Part shown: positions 60,986 through 64,000 of the stretch, one piece after another
Numbering within the stretch: the first letter of the stretch is position 1
How the letters are laid out: every line of letters starts with the position of its first letter
Origin: Phycisphaerales bacterium
GTDB taxonomy: Bacteria; Planctomycetota; Phycisphaerae; Phycisphaerales; SM1A02
Length of the DNA stretch: 64,000 nt
Assembly: GCA_029260575.1 (NCBI GenBank)
Contig: JAJDDB010000032.1
Coordinates: 62,001 to 126,000, forward strand
Direction: 5' to 3'
The notes under the pieces: model-generated
What the model was told of the DNA's origin: nothing
Databases searched by the model: none
What the model saw: only the letters and a program-made list of their open reading frames with translations
Program-made: the position numbers and the translations under genes

Positions 60986-63274
60986 ATGGCCATTGTCACG
61001 CATCGAGCACCACCGACGCACTTTCACCGCAGGCTGATCCTGTTGGGTGGTGGTGTGTTGATCGTGATGCTGGTGTTGTTCGTGCAGATCACAAAGTTGA
61101 CAATCGTGCAGGGCGCGGAGTTTCGCCGTGAGGCGGAAGCTGTGTTGGAACAGCGGACGTACCTGCCGACCTATCGCGGGCAGATTGTGGATCGCGAGGG
61201 CAGAGTGCTCGCGCGTGATCAGGCAAGCTATGACATTGCGCTGGCATACCCCGTCATCACTGGGGCGTGGGTCACCGAGAGGGCGGAGTCGGCAGCGCGT
61301 ACCGAAGTCGGCGGCGCGTGGAGCGAGATGCCGGAACGAGATCGCGCATTCGTGATTGAAAAACACCTGCCGTACTTCGAAGCACAGCGAGATGGATTAC
61401 TTGCCAGAATCGCGCAGCTCGGCGGGATTGGCGCTGATGAACTGGACAGCCGAATGAATCGCATCCGCCGGCGGGTGCAGCGTCTTGCTGCGGAAGTCTG
61501 GGAGAATCAGCGACTTGCGGAGATGAAGCGGCGCGGCGAAGACCCCGAATCGTTCGATTTTCAACCCGCCCCGATTCTGGAACAGGTGCAGGCGCACGTC
61601 GTGCTGACGGACCTGTCTGATGAAGCCGCGTTCGAGTTCATGGTCTTGGCCGATGCGAATCCGGACATGTTGACCGTTCGTGATGCGCGCCGCCGGGTGA
61701 CGCCGTTTGATGAGCAGGTTGTCTCGCTAGATCAATCGGCACTTCCTAAACCACTGCGCAGTGACAACCCCGCGGTCATACACGTCACCGGCGTGCTTGA
61801 TCATGTGCTGGGTAGCGTGCGCGACGATGTATGGAAGGAAGATGTCGATCGCCGGCCGTTCCATAATCCCCAGACCGGCGAAATTGATCTTGGCGGGTAT
61901 CGGCGTGATGACGTCGTCGGCAACTCCGGCCTCGAAAAAGTTTTTGAAGATCACCTGCGAGGGTTGCGCGGCATGGTGCATGAACGCCGGGACACCGGCG
62001 ACCGCACGCGCACCGAACCACAGCCGGGTAGCGATTTGCGTTTGACGATTGATGTGATGTTGCAGGCAAAGATTCAGGCGATACTTTCGCCGGACTTCGG
62101 TTTGACGCTCGTGCAGCCGTGGCATCGCAACGGTGTGCTTCCGAAGAAGTACCCGCTGAACAGCGCAGCGGTTGTGCTTGAAGTTGAGACCGGTGAAGTG
62201 CTCGCGATGGTGTCGATGCCGACTGTGCAGATGGGCCGGCAAATGTCGGCTCAGCGACGCGCGTTTGATATGCCGATGATCAATCGCCCGGTCGAAGCTG
62301 TCTACCCGCCGGGGTCGATCATCAAACCGCTGGTGCTCGTGGCCGGCATCAGCGAGGGGCAATATGCTCTTGGTTCGGAGATTCGGTGTAACGGTTCGTA
62401 TTATGAAGACCGTACGCGACCGCGCTGCTGGATATACCGCGAAGCGCACAACTTTCAAACACATGGCGATCTTCATGCGGTAGATGCGATTGCGCGTTCG
62501 TGCAATGTGTTTTTCTACACGCTTGCGGATCGGTTGGAGTTGGAACGCTTGCTCGATTGGTATTCGTTCTTCGGGCTGGGTCAGCCGATCGATATTGGTT
62601 TGTCGTATGACGTGCGGCGCGAAGACGGGGCGATGATTCCTGCAGGGCAGACTGCTGGGCATATTCCGTCAACGGAAGTTCTCTCCAAGTGGCGGATGCT
62701 GGGTCAATATGAATTCAACACGCTGATCATGGGCATCGGGCAGGGACCAATGACGTGGACGCCGCTGCACGCTGCCAATGCCTACGCCACGTTAGCCCGC
62801 GGCGGCATTGTGCGTGATGCCACGATCGTTGCCAGCGAAGTGCGCAGTGATCGCCCACAGCATACAAAATCGCGACGCATTGATTCGCGGGCTGTGCAGA
62901 CTGCTCTTGAAGGTCTGCGGCGCTCGGTGGCGGAGAAATACGGCACATCACATGCGTTGCGATACGACGATCTGTCAACCGAGCCGATTTTCAACGCGGA
63001 GGGCGTCACTGTCTGGGCGAAGACCGGTACCGCGCAGGCGCCGCTTGTTGATCTGGACATGAACGGCACGATTGATGAAACCGAGAAGAACAATCGCCTC
63101 GATCATGCGTGGTGTGTCGGACTGGTCGGGCCGGCGGGATCAACGCGCCCGCTGCATGCGTTTGCAGTGATCGTTGAATACGGCGGCAGCGGCGGGCGTG
63201 TTGCGGGGCCGGTGGCCAACCAGATTATTCATGTCATGCAGCAGCTTGGATATCTGCCGGGAGGAGATTCGTGA
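60986..63274 (+). CDS. mrdA: Penicillin-binding protein 2
   Basis: A 762-residue class B PBP. One N-terminal membrane helix (RLILLGGGVLIVMLVLFV) is followed by the pedestal (YLPTYRGQIVDREGRVLARD). The transpeptidase domain has SxxK at S444-x-x-K447 (PPGSIIKP), SxN at S505-C-N507, and KTGT at K679-T-G-T682. Its length exceeds the 630 residues of E. coli PBP2 owing to a helical insert around residues 90-200. PBP2 crosslinks peptidoglycan in elongation, with RodA. The next gene, a RodA/FtsW family protein, overlaps it by four bases. Confidence 0.93.
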   Translation: MAIVTHRAPPTHFHRRLILLGGGVLIVMLVLFVQITKLTIVQGAEFRREAEAVLEQRTYLPTYRGQIVDREGRVLARDQASYDIALAYPVITGAWVTERAESAARTEVGGAWSEMPERDRAFVIEKHLPYFEAQRDGLLARIAQLGGIGADELDSRMNRIRRRVQRLAAEVWENQRLAEMKRRGEDPESFDFQPAPILEQVQAHVVLTDLSDEAAFEFMVLADANPDMLTVRDARRRVTPFDEQVVSLDQSALPKPLRSDNPAVIHVTGVLDHVLGSVRDDVWKEDVDRRPFHNPQTGEIDLGGYRRDDVVGNSGLEKVFEDHLRGLRGMVHERRDTGDRTRTEPQPGSDLRLTIDVMLQAKIQAILSPDFGLTLVQPWHRNGVLPKKYPLNSAAVVLEVETGEVLAMVSMPTVQMGRQMSAQRRAFDMPMINRPVEAVYPPGSIIKPLVLVAGISEGQYALGSEIRCNGSYYEDRTRPRCWIYREAHNFQTHGDLHAVDAIARSCNVFFYTLADRLELERLLDWYSFFGLGQPIDIGLSYDVRREDGAMIPAGQTAGHIPSTEVLSKWRMLGQYEFNTLIMGIGQGPMTWTPLHAANAYATLARGGIVRDATIVASEVRSDRPQHTKSRRIDSRAVQTALEGLRRSVAEKYGTSHALRYDDLSTEPIFNAEGVTVWAKTGTAQAPLVDLDMNGTIDETEKNNRLDHAWCVGLVGPAGSTRPLHAFAVIVEYGGSGGRVAGPVANQIIHVMQQLGYLPGGDS

Positions 63275-64000
63275 GCCAGCTTGCGAATGCAACCGCAGCA
63301 GGTGCAAACGTGCAAACTCCGCCGCGAGCAGTGCCGTTTGGCCGTGCGACGACGCCAGCGGAGTTGCATGAACGGGTGCGCTCGATTCACCAGCGCGGGT
63401 TGCGTTTCTATAACCCCGGGTGGTTATGTGTTGTTGCTGCGCTCGGTTTGTCGTTGCTCGGAGTCATGGCGATCAGCACGACGGAATCGTCGTATGCAAC
63501 AAAACATCTGGTGCATCTCGGCCTGGGTTTGCTGGCTGCGGGTGTTGCGGCGACGCCTAACATGCGCTGGATGCAGCACTTTGCGTATCCGATGTTCGGT
63601 TTATCGCTGCTGCTGCTTGTGTTTGTACTGATTCCGTTTGTACCGGAAGAAATCGTTCGGCCGCGCAACAACGCACGGCGCTGGATCAATCTGGTCGTCT
63701 TTGATCTACAGCCGTCCGAGCTTGCCAAGATAGCGTATGTGTTGGCTCTAGCATGTTATTTCAAGAGGCATCGAAACTATCGAACGCTGCGTGGATTAGT
63801 ACCGTTGCTGGCGGTGACATTCGTGCCGATGGCGCTGATCGTTATCGAGCCGGACCTCGGCACGTCGATGGTGTTCCTGCCGACGATGTTTGCCATGTTG
63901 ATCGTTGCAGGCGGCAAGATTCGGCATGTTCTTCTGATCATCGTGCTGGGGCTGGCGCTCGCTCCGGCCATGTATCCGCTGCTCAAGCCGCACCAGAAAG
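63271..64000 (+). CDS. rodA: RodA/FtsW-family glycosyltransferase, 5' part
   Basis: GTG at 63271 overlaps the PBP2 stop (GTGA), with GGGAGGAG just upstream. The frame is open to the window end, giving about 243 residues. The N-terminal about 40 residues are cytoplasmic. Several membrane helices follow (WLCVVAALGLSLLGVMAIS; LIVIEPDLGTSMVFLP). RNNARRWINLVVFDLQPSELAK and EPDLGTSMVFLPTMF are RodA/FtsW signatures. With PBP2 it forms the elongasome polymerase/transpeptidase pair. The 3' end lies outside. Confidence 0.92.
   Translation, partial: MSQLANATAAGANVQTPPRAVPFGRATTPAELHERVRSIHQRGLRFYNPGWLCVVAALGLSLLGVMAISTTESSYATKHLVHLGLGLLAAGVAATPNMRWMQHFAYPMFGLSLLLLVFVLIPFVPEEIVRPRNNARRWINLVVFDLQPSELAKIAYVLALACYFKRHRNYRTLRGLVPLLAVTFVPMALIVIEPDLGTSMVFLPTMFAMLIVAGGKIRHVLLIIVLGLALAPAMYPLLKPHQK

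Overview
The window looks like a contiguous piece of a bacterial chromosome, most likely from a Phycisphaerae-type planctomycete. The clues are three small membrane proteins ending in CPxCGYDLRG...CPECGWG zinc ribbons, two secreted proteins ending in dockerin-like VDVFDLLDLL repeats, a moderately high GC content, and housekeeping genes scattered between accessory genes rather than in long operons. The assignment comes from motif recognition only; no rRNA gene is present.

Layout. 1-6.5 kb: acyltransferase tail, isocitrate/isopropylmalate-type dehydrogenase, a palindromic repeat element, small exported proteins, a deleted DUF1428 gene, a retropepsin-like protease and a glyoxalase-fold protein. 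6.5-9.3 kb: an accessory patch with an HNH protein, about 600 bp of 21-bp-period tandem repeats, and an uncharacterised protein (called A here). 9.3-16.6 kb: MmgE/PrpD, a hydrolase, RecQ, a PiT phosphate transporter and an AlkD-like protein. 16.7-20.5 kb: a second accessory patch with a type IIG restriction enzyme remnant, a basic small protein, an XRE-ImmA regulator with a partner gene, and an IS1-like transposase. 20.5-26.6 kb: PfkB kinase, S9 peptidase, sulfotransferase, MurQ, a Tyr/Gly/Arg-rich exported protein and an HU protein. 26.8-36 kb: tRNA-Ser, a vanadium haloperoxidase-like protein with dockerin tail, an MnmE-like GTPase, CoaX, an atypical FolD, PurC, a GH10-like protein lacking both catalytic glutamates, and a helix-hairpin-helix protein. 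36.1-39.5 kb: Mfd. 39.5-44.2 kb: a nuclease with a PUA/EVE-like domain, a second 21-bp repeat array followed by a relative (B) of protein A, a membrane protein, a TSCPD protein and another palindromic element. 44.2-49.3 kb: a leftward translation/PRPP cluster (GlmU N-domain, prs, rplY, pth, rpsF, ssb, rplI; no rpsR) closed by a strong terminator, with tRNA-Gln upstream. 49.7-57.8 kb: secreted proteins (FG-GAP/beta-helix/dockerin, GH113-like, lamin-tail) and an aldo/keto reductase. 57.9-64 kb: aat, twin zinc-ribbon membrane proteins, ychF, PBP2 and the start of rodA/ftsW.

The most interesting signal is the recurrence, 33 kb apart, of the same arrangement: a degenerate tandem array with an exact 21-bp period, made of successive sub-families with different consensus sequences, placed directly upstream of diverged members of one uncharacterised protein family (A at 8100-9038, B at 41392-42399). 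Array sequences differ between the loci while period and position are kept. I know of no described system with this arrangement and no function can be assigned from sequence alone. Other points worth checking are a FolD with its catalytic Lys, Gln and Asp positions changed, a GH10-like protein without catalytic glutamates, and two matched palindrome-pair elements.
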